From contig NZ_JAEEGB010000043.1 in NCBI RefSeq assembly GCF_016316925.1, forward strand, positions 1-43,766: a stretch of DNA of 43,766 nucleotides. The letters run 5' to 3'. The position numbers and the translations under genes are program-made. Below the pieces are notes generated by a model. The model was given only the letters and a program-made list of their open reading frames with translations, had not been told where the DNA came from and searched no databases. This document shows positions 25,245 to 34,262 of the stretch, piece by piece. The stretch comes from Clostridium aciditolerans (lineage in GTDB: Bacteria; Bacillota; Clostridia; Clostridiales; Clostridiaceae). The stretch's first letter is position 1. Every line of letters begins with the position of its first letter.

Positions 25245-26315
25245 ATGGGAGAGAAAGTATTAATGAAGGGTAATGAAGCCATAGGAGAAGCTGCCATAAG
25301 AGCAAATTGTAAGGCTTTCTTTGGTTATCCAATTACCCCACAAACTGAGGTTGCTGCTTATATGGCAAAGAAAATGCCAAAAATAGGTAGAACATTTATC
25401 CAGGCTGAAAGTGAAGTTTCTGCTATAAACATGGTTTATGGTGCAGCTGGTACTGGAGTTAGATGTATGACATCATCAAGTTCACCTGGAATAAGCTTAA
25501 AAGCAGAAGGTATATCATACATTGCAGGTGCAGAGTTACCTTGTGTTATTGTAAATATAGTTAGAGGAGGCCCTGGTCTTGGAAGTATTCAACCAGCTCA
25601 ATCAGACTATTTCCAAGCTACAAAAGGTGGCGCTCACGGAGATTTTAATATGCCTGTATTCGCACCAGCTTCAATACAAGAGATGGTTGACCTAATACAA
25701 GATGCTTTTGATGTAGCGGATATGTATAGAACTCCTTGTATGATTATGGGAGATGGAATGCTTGGTCAGATGATGGAACCAGTTGAGTTCAAAGAAAAAC
25801 AAGCAAGAGAGCTTCCAGAAAAAACTTGGGCAGCCAATGGACTAGGTGGAAGAACAGAACATAATGTTATAAATTCATTATACTTAGAGCCAGAACTATT
25901 AGAAGATCATAACACACATCTTCAAAAGAAATATGCTGCTATAAAAGCAACTGAAGTTAGATATGAATTATTTAACTGTGAATCAGATTGTGACTTAATA
26001 TTAGTTGCATACGGAACTACATCAAGAATATGTAAGAATGTAATTAAGATGGCTGAAAAGGAAGGAATAAAGTTAGGTTTAGTAAGACCAATAACTTTAT
26101 GGCCATTCCCAGTTGAAGCTTTTGAAAATACAATAGATAAAACTAAACACGGCTATTTATCAGTAGAAATGAGCTGTGGACAAATGGTTGAGGATGTAAG
26201 ACTTGTTGCAAGTGGAAGAAAACCAGTTGACTTCTATGGAAGATCAGGCGGTATGGTTCCAGATCCAACAGATATCCTTAACAAAGTTAGAGATATAGTA
26301 GGAGGTGCAAAGTAA
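25245..26315 (+). CDS. vorB: 2-oxoacid:ferredoxin oxidoreductase, alpha subunit (VorB-like)
   Basis: At 356 residues this matches the alpha subunit of four-subunit VOR/KOR enzymes. KVLMKGNEAIGEAAIRA and FGYPITPQTEVAAYMAKKMP are the typical N-terminal POR signature, and the PFOR core continues with GVRCMTSSSSPGISLKAEG. The C-terminal part has KLGLVRPITLWPFP. The operon oxidises a 2-oxoacid with CoA to acyl-CoA, CO2 and reduced ferredoxin. I lean to branched substrates (2-oxoisovalerate) because Ptb/Buk genes are adjacent and the N-terminus is VorB-like; 2-oxoglutarate is the main alternative. The stop overlaps the next start (TAATG). Confidence 0.9.
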   Translation: MGEKVLMKGNEAIGEAAIRANCKAFFGYPITPQTEVAAYMAKKMPKIGRTFIQAESEVSAINMVYGAAGTGVRCMTSSSSPGISLKAEGISYIAGAELPCVIVNIVRGGPGLGSIQPAQSDYFQATKGGAHGDFNMPVFAPASIQEMVDLIQDAFDVADMYRTPCMIMGDGMLGQMMEPVEFKEKQARELPEKTWAANGLGGRTEHNVINSLYLEPELLEDHNTHLQKKYAAIKATEVRYELFNCESDCDLILVAYGTTSRICKNVIKMAEKEGIKLGLVRPITLWPFPVEAFENTIDKTKHGYLSVEMSCGQMVEDVRLVASGRKPVDFYGRSGGMVPDPTDILNKVRDIVGGAK

Positions 26316-27064
26316 TGGCTATAGTATATCAAACTCCAAAATCATTAATAGATGTGCCAACTCACTATTGTCCAGGATGTACTCATGGATTAATCCATAA
26401 ATTAGTTGCTGAAGTTATGGACGAGCTTGGTATATTAGATAAAACTATAGGTGTAGCACCAGTTGGATGTTCAGTTTTAGCATACAAATATTTTGCATGT
26501 GATATGTTTGAAGCTGCACACGGAAGAGCACCTGCAGTTGGTACTGGTATAAAGAGAACAAACCCTGATAAAGTAGTATTTACTTATCAAGGAGATGGAG
26601 ACCTTGCAGCTATAGGTACTGCTGAAATAGTACATGCAGCAGCTAGAGGAGAAAATATAACTTCAATATTCGTAAATAACTGTATATATGGTATGACTGG
26701 TGGACAAATGGCGCCAACTACATTACCAGGTCAAGTTACAGAGACTTCACCATACGGAAGAGATACTAAACAAGCTGGACACCCAATAAGAGTTGCTGAA
26801 ATGATCTCAACTTTAACTGGTGCTTGCTATGTTGAAAGAGTTTCTGTAGACACAGTTCCAAATACATTAAAAGCTAAAAAAGCTATAAAGAAAGCTTTCC
26901 AAAATCAGTTAGATGGAAAAGGATTCTCAATGATAGAAGTACTATCAATTTGCCCAACTAACTGGGGATTAACACCTTCAGAATCAATGCAATGGTTAAA
27001 AGACAACATGATACCATATTATCCTCTTGGCATTAAGAAGGATACAACTGAGGAGGTGAAATAA
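26315..27064 (+). CDS. 2-oxoacid:ferredoxin oxidoreductase, beta (thiamine diphosphate) subunit
   Basis: The beta subunit binds thiamine diphosphate and a cluster. Visible are HYCPGCTHGLIHKL (cluster-ligand CPGC), PVGCSVL, and the TPP/Mg2+ motif GDGDLAAIGTAEIVHA followed about 25 residues later by VNNCIYGMTGGQMAPTT. A final cysteine in EVLSICPTNWG is also typical. The length of 249 residues is normal. It starts within the stop codon of the alpha gene and is followed after 1 base by gamma. Confidence 0.93.
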   Translation: MAIVYQTPKSLIDVPTHYCPGCTHGLIHKLVAEVMDELGILDKTIGVAPVGCSVLAYKYFACDMFEAAHGRAPAVGTGIKRTNPDKVVFTYQGDGDLAAIGTAEIVHAAARGENITSIFVNNCIYGMTGGQMAPTTLPGQVTETSPYGRDTKQAGHPIRVAEMISTLTGACYVERVSVDTVPNTLKAKKAIKKAFQNQLDGKGFSMIEVLSICPTNWGLTPSESMQWLKDNMIPYYPLGIKKDTTEEVK

Positions 27065-27065
27065 A

Positions 27066-27596
27066 ATGGCATCACAACAGATAATTTTCGCAGGTTTTGG
27101 TGGACAAGGTATATTATCTATGGGTAAATTTCTTGCTTATGCAGGAATGGATGCTAATTTAAACGTTTCATGGTTACCATCATATGGTCCAGAAATGAGA
27201 GGAGGTACAGCTAACTGTTCAGTTATATTAACTGACGAGGGCATAGGCTCACCAATAGTTACTAAAGCTGATAGTATAGTTGTAATGAATAGACCTTCTC
27301 TAGAGAAGTTTGAAGACTTAGTAGAAGCTAATGGTGTTATAGTATTAGATTCAGATTTAGTGGATGTAATGCCTACAAGAACTGATTTAAATGTTATAGC
27401 AATCCCAGCTCAAACTATAGCTCAAGAATTAGGAAGCAAAACAATAGCTAATATGGTTCTTTTAGGAGCACTTGTTAAGAAGACAGGAATAGTTAGAATA
27501 GAAGCTTTACTTGATTCATTAAAGGCTCATGGAAAAGAAAAATTCTTTGAAATAAACAAGAAGGCTATTGAAAGAGGAATTGAATACGTAAAATAG
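27066..27596 (+). CDS. 2-oxoacid:ferredoxin oxidoreductase, gamma subunit
   Basis: A 176-residue POR-gamma domain protein: FAGFGGQGILSMGKFLA at the start (CoA-binding region), YGPEMRGGTANCSVIL, then IVVMNRPSLEKF and KTIANMVLLGALVK. It completes the four-subunit delta-alpha-beta-gamma set. The start follows GAGGAGGTG located in the end of beta. A clear terminator follows it. Confidence 0.93.
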   Translation: MASQQIIFAGFGGQGILSMGKFLAYAGMDANLNVSWLPSYGPEMRGGTANCSVILTDEGIGSPIVTKADSIVVMNRPSLEKFEDLVEANGVIVLDSDLVDVMPTRTDLNVIAIPAQTIAQELGSKTIANMVLLGALVKKTGIVRIEALLDSLKAHGKEKFFEINKKAIERGIEYVK

Positions 27597-27610
27597 TTTA
27601 CTTAAGTTTG

Positions 27611-27640
27611 ACCATCCGAAGTAATTTCGGATGGTTTTTT
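27611..27640 (+). terminator. Intrinsic terminator of the oxidoreductase operon
   Basis: ACCATCCGAA (27611-27620) pairs with TTCGGATGGT (27626-27635), loop GTAAT, then a T-run. Confidence 0.9.
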
Positions 27641-27761
27641 ATATTAGTTTTAAGCTAGTTAATACCTGTTGTGACTGTAAGTAAATTGTAATATAATATT
27701 ATAATGTAGTTAATATTGTTGAAAAAAATAATATATTAAGATAAAAGAGAGAGGTATTGAT

Positions 27762-29114
27762 ATGCATAGAATGTTTGGAACCGACGGAGTAAGAGGTGTC
27801 GCAAATAAAGAATTAACAGCAGAATTAGCATATAGATTAGGCAGAGCTGGAGCCTATGTGCTTACTGAGGGAGCACATAAACCTAAAATATTAGTAGGAA
27901 TGGATACAAGAATATCCGGAGACATGTTAGAAAGCGCATTAGTTTCAGGCATATTATCTGTAGGCGCAGAGGCTCTTTGTGTAGGAGTGATACCAACTCC
28001 TGCAGTAGCGCACCTAACTAGAAAGTACGGAGCAGATGCTGGAGTTGTTATATCTGCATCTCACAATCCAGTAGAATATAATGGAATAAAATTTTTTAAT
28101 GGACAAGGATACAAGCTATCTGATGAGTTAGAAGATAAAATACAAAGTGTTATAGAAAGCAACTTTGAGGGAGTTCCACTTCCAACAGGAGAAGAAATAG
28201 GAAGGAAGATAGAAGAGTCTGGCGAAGCAATTGGAGACTATGTAGAGTTTGCCAAATCAACTATAGATATAGATTTAAAAGGATTAAAGGTGGCATTGGA
28301 CTGTGCTAATGGAGCTTCTTATATTACAGCAGTAAAAGCATTTAAGGAATTAGGTGCTCAAGTGTATGTTATCAATAATGATCCAGATGGAATTAACATA
28401 AATAAAAATTGCGGATCAACTCATCCTGAAGAGTTAATGGATTATGTGGTTAAAAAAGGATGTGACATCGGTTTAGCATTTGATGGAGACGCAGATAGAT
28501 GCCTTGCAGTAGACGAAAAGGGAAACCTAATTAATGGTGACTTTATTATGGCTATTTGCGGTAAACATTTAAAAGAGACTGGCAAATTATATAAGGATAT
28601 TGTTGTTGTAACTGTAATGAGTAATTTAGGATTAGATATAGCTTTAAATAAAGAAAATATAAAGACAATAAAAACTAAGGTTGGAGACAGATATGTTCTT
28701 GAGGAAATGGCTAAGGAAGGATACAAGCTTGGTGGAGAGCAATCAGGGCATATTATATTCTTGGATTACAATACTACTGGAGACGGATTGGTTACTGGAC
28801 TTCAACTTGGAGCTATAGTTAAGAAAAGTGGAAAAACCCTATCAGAATTAGCTTCGATGATGAAGGAACTACCACAGGTACTTGTGAATGCTACAGTACC
28901 AAATAATAAAAAGAATATATACTTAGAAGATGAAGAAATAGTAAACGAAATAAAGAAGATGGAAGAAAAGCTAAATGGATGTGGACGAGTATTAATAAGA
29001 CCTTCAGGTACAGAGCCATTAGTTAGAGTTATGCTTGAAGGAGAAGTTCAAAGTGAGCTTGATGAAATGGCGCACAACTTAGCACAACTTATTGAGAAAA
29101 AAGCAAATAGTTAA
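27762..29114 (+). CDS. glmM: Phosphoglucosamine mutase
   Basis: GlmM converts glucosamine-6-phosphate to glucosamine-1-phosphate for peptidoglycan precursors. The start MFGTDGVRG, the phosphoserine loop [13 protein letters not shown] (Ser100), the metal loop [12 protein letters not shown], the sugar loop GGEQSGHI and the phosphate-binding [12 protein letters not shown] are all present in the standard 450 residues. ATG 27762 follows GAGAGAGG. In many Firmicutes glmM directly follows cdaA-cdaR; here it lies about 9 kb downstream of cdaR with energy genes between. Confidence 0.97.
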   Translation: MHRMFGTDGVRGVANKELTAELAYRLGRAGAYVLTEGAHKPKILVGMDTRISGDMLESALVSGILSVGAEALCVGVIPTPAVAHLTRKYGADAGVVISASHNPVEYNGIKFFNGQGYKLSDELEDKIQSVIESNFEGVPLPTGEEIGRKIEESGEAIGDYVEFAKSTIDIDLKGLKVALDCANGASYITAVKAFKELGAQVYVINNDPDGININKNCGSTHPEELMDYVVKKGCDIGLAFDGDADRCLAVDEKGNLINGDFIMAICGKHLKETGKLYKDIVVVTVMSNLGLDIALNKENIKTIKTKVGDRYVLEEMAKEGYKLGGEQSGHIIFLDYNTTGDGLVTGLQLGAIVKKSGKTLSELASMMKELPQVLVNATVPNNKKNIYLEDEEIVNEIKKMEEKLNGCGRVLIRPSGTEPLVRVMLEGEVQSELDEMAHNLAQLIEKKANS

Positions 29115-29147
29115 TATATAAATAAGGTTTAAAGTGAAAATTTAAGG

Positions 29148-29419
29148 TAGTTTTCATATATAGAGTTACTAGGCAGAAAGTTAACTTATACGCCGGGATA
29201 TGTTTCCAAGCTTCAGCACGTTAAAAACTTTTAGCCAGTCTAAAGCTTGTGCTTTAAGACAACCTAAGAACTTTCGAGAACTCGCTCCGCTCAAACAACT
29301 CTAAAGTTCTAAGATTCTCTTAAAACCCTTCACTAAGACTGGTACAAAGTTTTTAAATCTACTTCAGCTTTGGAAATATATCCCTCTGTATAAGTCAACT
29401 TTCTAGTTAGTTTTCATAT
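29148..29419. repeat. Long palindromic (MITE-like) element flanked by 12-bp direct repeats
   Basis: Identical TAGTTTTCATAT copies lie at 29148-29159 and 29408-29419. Between them is a long imperfect inverted repeat. The segment at 29168-29191 pairs with 29388-29407 (GAAAGTTAACTTATAC type), 29195-29231 pairs with 29346-29384, AGCCAGTCT (29233-29241) pairs with AGACTGGT (29337 on), and AACCTAAGAACTTTCGAG pairs loosely with CTCTAAAGTTCTAAGA. The apex carries ACTCGCTCCGCTCAAAC, a string I associate with dispersed palindromic repeats in clostridial genomes. No ORF is present. It is inserted between the glmM stop and its terminator. Confidence 0.75.
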
Positions 29420-29424
29420 GATAT

Positions 29425-29456
29425 AAAGACACAGGCATAGACCTGTGTCTTTTTTT
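29425..29456 (+). terminator. Intrinsic terminator after glmM
   Basis: AAAGACACAGG (29425-29435) pairs with CCTGTGTCTTT (29442-29452), followed by more T. It lies 310 bases beyond the glmM stop, after the palindromic element. Confidence 0.88.
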
Positions 29457-29627
29457 GCTATAAATATTATGCTTAATATATAGGGTGTATTTTAAATTAT
29501 TTAGATAAATTTAATATTTAATGATAGAAAGTTGATATTATATTTGTATTATTATATGAAGAGCTCTTTAAAAATAATTTTATCTTATAAGAACATAAAA
29601 ATTGCAGGAAGTATAATGGAGGGGAAA

Positions 29628-30200
29628 ATGGGGATAAATGAAGATAATTTCATTAGAGAATTAAACAATAAAAATCCTAAAGCTTTAGAATACGCATTTA
29701 ATAGCTATTGTGACTATATATACAATGTAGTATTTGGGGTATTTGGTTCAGAACAATATTCTACTTATATAGACGAATGTATTAATGATATATTCATGTG
29801 TCTATGGAATAACATAGAAAGCTTTGATGAAGAAAAGGGAAGTTTTAAGTATTGGTTTAAAGCAGTAGCAAAATATAAAGCTATAAACTATAAAAAGAAG
29901 ATAATTAAAGATGCCAATATAGAATGTATAGAAGATTATATGGTTGAAGCAAAAAATCAGGTAGAAGATTTAATTATATCTAAGGAGAATAAAGGTGAGG
30001 TTGTTAATGCTATAAAGGAGCTTAAAGAAATAGATAGAGAAATCTTTATGAGAAGGTATTTAATACAAGAAGATATAGTAGATATAGCAAGATATCTAGG
30101 AATAGATAGGAGTATAGTTGACAACCGACTTTCTCGTGGAAGAAAAATTTTAAAAGAAAAACTTACTTTTTTAAAAAAAGGAGGTTGTATAAATGAATAG
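29628..30200 (+). CDS. RNA polymerase sigma factor, ECF-like
   Basis: A sigma-70-family protein of about 190 residues. Region 2 includes NNIESFDEEKGSFKYWFKAVAKYKAINYKKK and region 4 includes LKEIDREIFMRRYLIQEDIVDIARYLGIDRSIVDNRLSRGRKILKEKL read in parts, with a helix-turn-helix around IARYLGIDRSIVDNRLSRG. The frame opens at 29532, but GGAGGGG at 29618-29624 selects ATG 29628. The last 8 bases overlap the next gene, a membrane protein likely to be its anti-sigma factor. The signal it answers is not evident. Confidence 0.88.
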   Translation: MGINEDNFIRELNNKNPKALEYAFNSYCDYIYNVVFGVFGSEQYSTYIDECINDIFMCLWNNIESFDEEKGSFKYWFKAVAKYKAINYKKKIIKDANIECIEDYMVEAKNQVEDLIISKENKGEVVNAIKELKEIDREIFMRRYLIQEDIVDIARYLGIDRSIVDNRLSRGRKILKEKLTFLKKGGCINE

Positions 30201-31650
30201 AGATGTTTTGGATGAAAAAGATATCCTAGAATTATTTAATTATATTGAGAAAGATGACAAAGAAGATGAATATGACGACCTAAAAATAAATGAACTACGA
30301 AAGAAAAACTTAAGGGAAAATTTAATGAAACAAATTAGCAGTGAAGGTAAAGTGAGAAGATTTAAATATAAAGCAGCAGCTGCAGCTGCGATATGTATAA
30401 TATCAGCTAGTGTTCTAGTAGTACCAGCTTTCGCAAAAAATATTCCTGCATTAAATTCTATAATTCAGAGTTTTAACGATAAGAATGGAGAATATCAAAA
30501 GTACACTCAATCAATTAATAATAGTGTAACTGATAAGGGTATAACGTTAACTATTAATGAAGTATTATGTGATAATAATGAGTTAATTATGGGATATACG
30601 ATAAAAAGTGATGGGAACATTAAGGATGTTATTAAGGATAAGATGGTCGAAAATTACAGACCTTTCTTCTTAGGGCACTATTTAAAGATAAATGGCAAAG
30701 ATGGATTTGGTAATGGTGGAGATGGAGGGAAATATGTAGATAATCATACCTATGTAGGATCATGCGAAATTAATGTGTCAGATAAAAATCTTCCAGAAAC
30801 TATAAATATAGACTTGAATATAAGAGATATAGGTGGAATAGAGGGAAACTGGAAGCTAAGCTTTAGCTATTCAAAAAAGGAAATACTTAAAGAAACCAAA
30901 GTATTTAAACCCAATACAAGTGTAAACTTTCCAGAAGCAGCTATCAATATAAAAAGAGTAACCTTTACTCCAATAAATACTTCTATAATGTTTACTGGTA
31001 AATATACTAATAAGGATTATAAAGATTTAGAGAAAAGAACAAAAGCTTTTGGAGAAGAGCACTATGCAGGAGAGATGAAATATGGTAATTGGTTTGTCTA
31101 TGATGACAAGGGGGTAGAAATCCAATGGAAGGAATTCCATACTAGCAGCGAAAAACATTCTTTATTTAGTGATTTTTATGGTGAACTAAAATGTATTCGA
31201 ATGAAAAGTATTCCTAAATATTTAACGATTATACCTTATAGTCTTCCTAAATTTGATAGCAATTATAAGATGAAAGAAGAAAGCAAAGCTATTAATGGGC
31301 AGTATCCGTTAGAAATCTCCCAAGGTAAGATTGGGAAGACTATAATTAAAGAAATAGAACTCAAAGAAGATAGAACTATAGTTAGGTATAATGTAGAAGG
31401 TTTAGCTCCGCTTACACAGGCAAGTAGTCTATTTATTAAAGACACGGAAAATAATTATGTTGAGTATAAAAATAATTCTGACCTCATTAATGTAGGTAAT
31501 AGAAGAAAAGATGAAAATAAGCCTAATGAATATGTTGTGGAGTTTGAACCTTTAGATAAAAATAAAAAATATACTATAGGAACAAGGAATTTTGATGATT
31601 TTGATATAAGAGAGGATTTAAAATTTAAAATAGATCTTAGTAATAAATAG
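30193..31650 (+). CDS. Membrane anti-sigma factor (DUF4179-like)
   Basis: The 485-residue protein has an acidic cytoplasmic N-terminus (about 1-55), one membrane span (AAAAAAICIISASVLVVPAFA, about 57-78) and a long external part. The segment just after the span (NIPALNSIIQSFNDKN and TDKGITLTINEVLCDNNELIMGYTI) is typical of DUF4179-type anti-sigma proteins that pair with ECF-like sigma factors. The remaining external domain is beta-rich and unassigned. Start ATG 30193 behind AAAGGAGG lies inside the sigma gene, so the two are made together. A ligand for the external domain is unknown. Confidence 0.83.
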   Translation: MNRDVLDEKDILELFNYIEKDDKEDEYDDLKINELRKKNLRENLMKQISSEGKVRRFKYKAAAAAAICIISASVLVVPAFAKNIPALNSIIQSFNDKNGEYQKYTQSINNSVTDKGITLTINEVLCDNNELIMGYTIKSDGNIKDVIKDKMVENYRPFFLGHYLKINGKDGFGNGGDGGKYVDNHTYVGSCEINVSDKNLPETINIDLNIRDIGGIEGNWKLSFSYSKKEILKETKVFKPNTSVNFPEAAINIKRVTFTPINTSIMFTGKYTNKDYKDLEKRTKAFGEEHYAGEMKYGNWFVYDDKGVEIQWKEFHTSSEKHSLFSDFYGELKCIRMKSIPKYLTIIPYSLPKFDSNYKMKEESKAINGQYPLEISQGKIGKTIIKEIELKEDRTIVRYNVEGLAPLTQASSLFIKDTENNYVEYKNNSDLINVGNRRKDENKPNEYVVEFEPLDKNKKYTIGTRNFDDFDIREDLKFKIDLSNK

Positions 31651-31659
31651 CGGATAAGG

Positions 31660-31712
31660 AGTTGTATATATCTATATATTGCAACAATATATAGATATAT
31701 ACAACTTTTAAA
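31660..31712 (+). terminator. Terminator of the sigma/anti-sigma operon
   Basis: A perfect 21-bp stem joins 31660-31680 and 31686-31706 with a 5-base loop, followed by TTTAAATTT. It is very AT-rich but long. Confidence 0.8.
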
Positions 31713-31800
31713 TTTAAATAAACTATATATGTTTAATAGAGTAATTATTTTAAGCTATTGGTATTAAAATGAACTTAATATTAATTTTATAAAAAATATA

Positions 31801-31830
31801 TTGACCAAATTATTAAAGTAGCCATATAAT
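31801..31830 (+). promoter_or_regulatory. Promoter of glmS
   Basis: TTGACC (31801-31806) and TATAAT (31825-31830) with 18 bases between. Transcription would start near 31837, about 90 bases before the ribozyme cleavage site. Confidence 0.75.
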
Positions 31831-31925
31831 ATAGGAGCAACTTGTTTTATGCTACATTGATTTAAATAATTGGGGAGGTGAATAACAGAGAGTAGGCTTA
31901 TAGTGTTTATAAGTTAAATTTTAAA

Positions 31926-32200
31926 GCGCCAGAACTTAAGTGAGGTTCTAAATCTATGATTTAGTTAACCGAACTTACACAGATGTGTAAGTGATAATTT
32001 AGAAACGTCCGGGTAAGTTGGACTAGCTAAGTTGGAATTTACACGCCTGTGTAAGTTCCAGCAACCAAATCTTTGATTTTGGCTGTCACTTAAGTTGACG
32101 AGGATGGGGAGTATCGATTCTTCGGCGGGTGCCCCACGGTATCGCACTACCGTTAGCGGTTGATAAAATCGGAAAGTGATTTCCGACACAATATCAACCT
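31926..32200 (+). ncRNA. glmS ribozyme: glmS ribozyme (glucosamine-6-phosphate activated)
   Basis: The conserved blocks are in order: AGCGCCAGAACT at the cleavage site (cut expected between A31925 and G31926), TTGACGAGGATGGGG (from 32095), TATCGATTCTTCGGCGGGTG and CCCCACGG. Then come a P3-like hairpin (GGTATCGCACTACC) and a P4 hairpin with TTGATA/TATCAA and TCGGAAA/TTTCCGA (about 32160-32197). Glucosamine-6-phosphate is the coenzyme for self-cleavage, which destabilises the glmS message. P1 is closed by ACTTAAGTGA (31934-31943) with TCACTTAAGT (32086-32095) and holds about 142 extra bases with several hairpins. Confidence 0.95.
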
Positions 32201-32435
32201 GGTGTTAAAACCTAAGCATCCAACCTAACTTTGTGTTTGTTGGAAAGCTTACTTCTTCATGCAGCATGAAGAGGTTTCGTCATTAGCGAATTTAAAATCA
32301 TAAAAGCTTATTTAATCCTTTCATTTTTTGATATTTAGGAAGGGCTTTATAAGCGTGAAATTAAAATTGTGAATTTGAGTTCGCTATTCTCCAAAAGGAG
32401 AATTATAAATTTAAAATGAGAAAGGAAGATTATTT
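32201..32435 (+). other. Remainder of the glmS 5' leader
   Basis: No gene is seen in these 235 bases between ribozyme and start codon. Small inverted repeats are present: TCCAAC/GTTGGA (about 32219-32245), CTTCAT/ATGAAG (about 32256-32272) and AGCGAA/TTCGCT enclosing about 32286-32392, with TCTCC/GGAGA just before the ribosome site. This part would be left on the downstream fragment after ribozyme cleavage. Confidence 0.4.
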
Positions 32436-34262
32436 ATGTGCGGAATAGTTGGTTTTGTAGGAAAGAGAGAGGCTTCACCAATATTAATTGAGGGGTTAAG
32501 CAAATTAGAATATAGAGGATATGATTCAGCAGGTGTAGCAATACTTGATGGAGATAAATTAAATGTAACAAAATGCAAGGGAAGACTTGCTAATCTTGAA
32601 GACAAACTTGAAACAACTCCATTAAAAGGTTGTGTAGGTATAGGCCATACAAGATGGGCGACTCACGGTGAACCATCAGATTTAAATTCACATCCTCATA
32701 CTACTGAGGATGGAACAATCAGTGTAGTTCACAATGGAATTATAGAAAACTATATCCATTTAAGAGAATGGTTAATGACAAAGGGATATAACTTTGCTTC
32801 AGAAACTGATACAGAAGTTATACCTCACTTAGTTGATTATTTCTACGATGGAGATCTAACTGATGCTGTTATGAAGGCTGTTGCAAAGATGGAAGGAAGC
32901 TATGCTATAGGTGTAGTTTGTTCCAAAGAGCCAGACAAAGTTGTAGCTGTAAGAAAAGATAGTCCATTAATAGTTGGATTAGGAAAAGAAGAATCATTTA
33001 TAGCTTCAGATATACCAGCTATATTAAATCATACAAGAGATATTTATCTTTTAAATGATAAAGAATTTGTAGTTATGACTAAAGATGGAGTAAAACTTTT
33101 ATCAGAAGAAGGCGAAGAAATAAAGAGAGATATATATCATGTAACTTGGAATGCAGATGCAGCTGAAAAGGGTGGATTTGAGCATTTCATGATAAAAGAA
33201 ATTCATGAACAGCCAAAAGTTATAAAAGATACAATGACATCAAGAATTATGCCAGGTAAGCCTGTAACTCTTGATGATATAAAAATAACAAAAGAGCAAA
33301 TAGAAAATATAGATAAAATATATATAGTAGCTTGCGGAACTGCTTATCATGCGGGGGTTGTAGGTAAGTATGTAATAGAAAAACTTGCAAGAATACCTGT
33401 AGAGATAGAAGTTGCTTCTGAATTTAGATATAGAGATCCAATCATAAATGAAAGAACCCTAATGATGGTTATAAGTCAATCAGGAGAAACAGCAGATACT
33501 TTAGCCGCACTTAGAGAAGCTAAAAAACAAGGTGCTAGAGTAATCGCCGTAACTAATGTTGTTGGAAGTTCTGTATCAAGAGAAGCTGATGATGTATTAT
33601 ATACTTGGGCTGGTCCAGAGATCGCAGTTGCTTCAACAAAAGCATATGTTACTCAGCTTATAGCTATGTATATGATAGCATTATTCTTTGCTGAAAATAA
33701 AAAGACTATAAGTGAAGAAACTATAGATCAAATAAAGAAAGAAATGCTTACACTGCCAGAAAAAGCAGAGAAGGTATTAGAAAATAAAGAAACTATACAA
33801 AAGTTTACTGCAAAAACTTATATGCATAAAGATATGTTCTTCTTAGGAAGAGGTCTTGATTATGCAGTAGCTATGGAAGGATCATTAAAGCTTAAAGAAA
33901 TATCATATATCCATTCAGAAGCTTATGCAGGTGGAGAACTAAAACATGGTCCAATAGCTTTAATTGAAAAAGGAACTATTGTAATAGCAGGAGCTACTCA
34001 AGAAGACTTGTTTGACAAGATGGTAAGTAATATAAAAGAAGTTAAAACAAGAGGAGCTAATGTTCTAGGAATTACTTGTGAAGGACATGATGAAATTGAA
34101 AAGACTGTAGACTCTGCATTGTATATACCAAAAGTAATGGATATACTTTCACCAGTAGTTTCAGTAATTCCACTACAATTATTATCATACTATATGGCTA
34201 TACAAAAAGGCTGTGACGTTGACAAGCCAAGAAATTTAGCAAAGAGCGTAACAGTTGAATAG
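32436..34262 (+). CDS. glmS: Glutamine--fructose-6-phosphate aminotransferase (isomerizing)
   Basis: GlmS makes glucosamine-6-phosphate from fructose-6-phosphate and glutamine, the first step toward UDP-GlcNAc. MCGIVGFVG gives the N-terminal nucleophile Cys2; the glutaminase half has GIGHTRWATHGEPSDLNSHP and the sugar half has two SIS domains (IVACGTAYHAG, SQSGETADTLAALREAK, LGRGLDYAVAMEGSLKLKE). The C-terminus ends DKPRNLAKSVTVE as expected, and 608 residues is the normal length. Controlled by the ribozyme in its leader. A strong terminator follows. Confidence 0.98.
   Translation: MCGIVGFVGKREASPILIEGLSKLEYRGYDSAGVAILDGDKLNVTKCKGRLANLEDKLETTPLKGCVGIGHTRWATHGEPSDLNSHPHTTEDGTISVVHNGIIENYIHLREWLMTKGYNFASETDTEVIPHLVDYFYDGDLTDAVMKAVAKMEGSYAIGVVCSKEPDKVVAVRKDSPLIVGLGKEESFIASDIPAILNHTRDIYLLNDKEFVVMTKDGVKLLSEEGEEIKRDIYHVTWNADAAEKGGFEHFMIKEIHEQPKVIKDTMTSRIMPGKPVTLDDIKITKEQIENIDKIYIVACGTAYHAGVVGKYVIEKLARIPVEIEVASEFRYRDPIINERTLMMVISQSGETADTLAALREAKKQGARVIAVTNVVGSSVSREADDVLYTWAGPEIAVASTKAYVTQLIAMYMIALFFAENKKTISEETIDQIKKEMLTLPEKAEKVLENKETIQKFTAKTYMHKDMFFLGRGLDYAVAMEGSLKLKEISYIHSEAYAGGELKHGPIALIEKGTIVIAGATQEDLFDKMVSNIKEVKTRGANVLGITCEGHDEIEKTVDSALYIPKVMDILSPVVSVIPLQLLSYYMAIQKGCDVDKPRNLAKSVTVE

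Noticed and set aside
31965-32189. Open frame on the minus strand under the glmS ribozyme
   Set aside because: It is the complement of the ribozyme core and has no ribosome site; the RNA structure explains the sequence.
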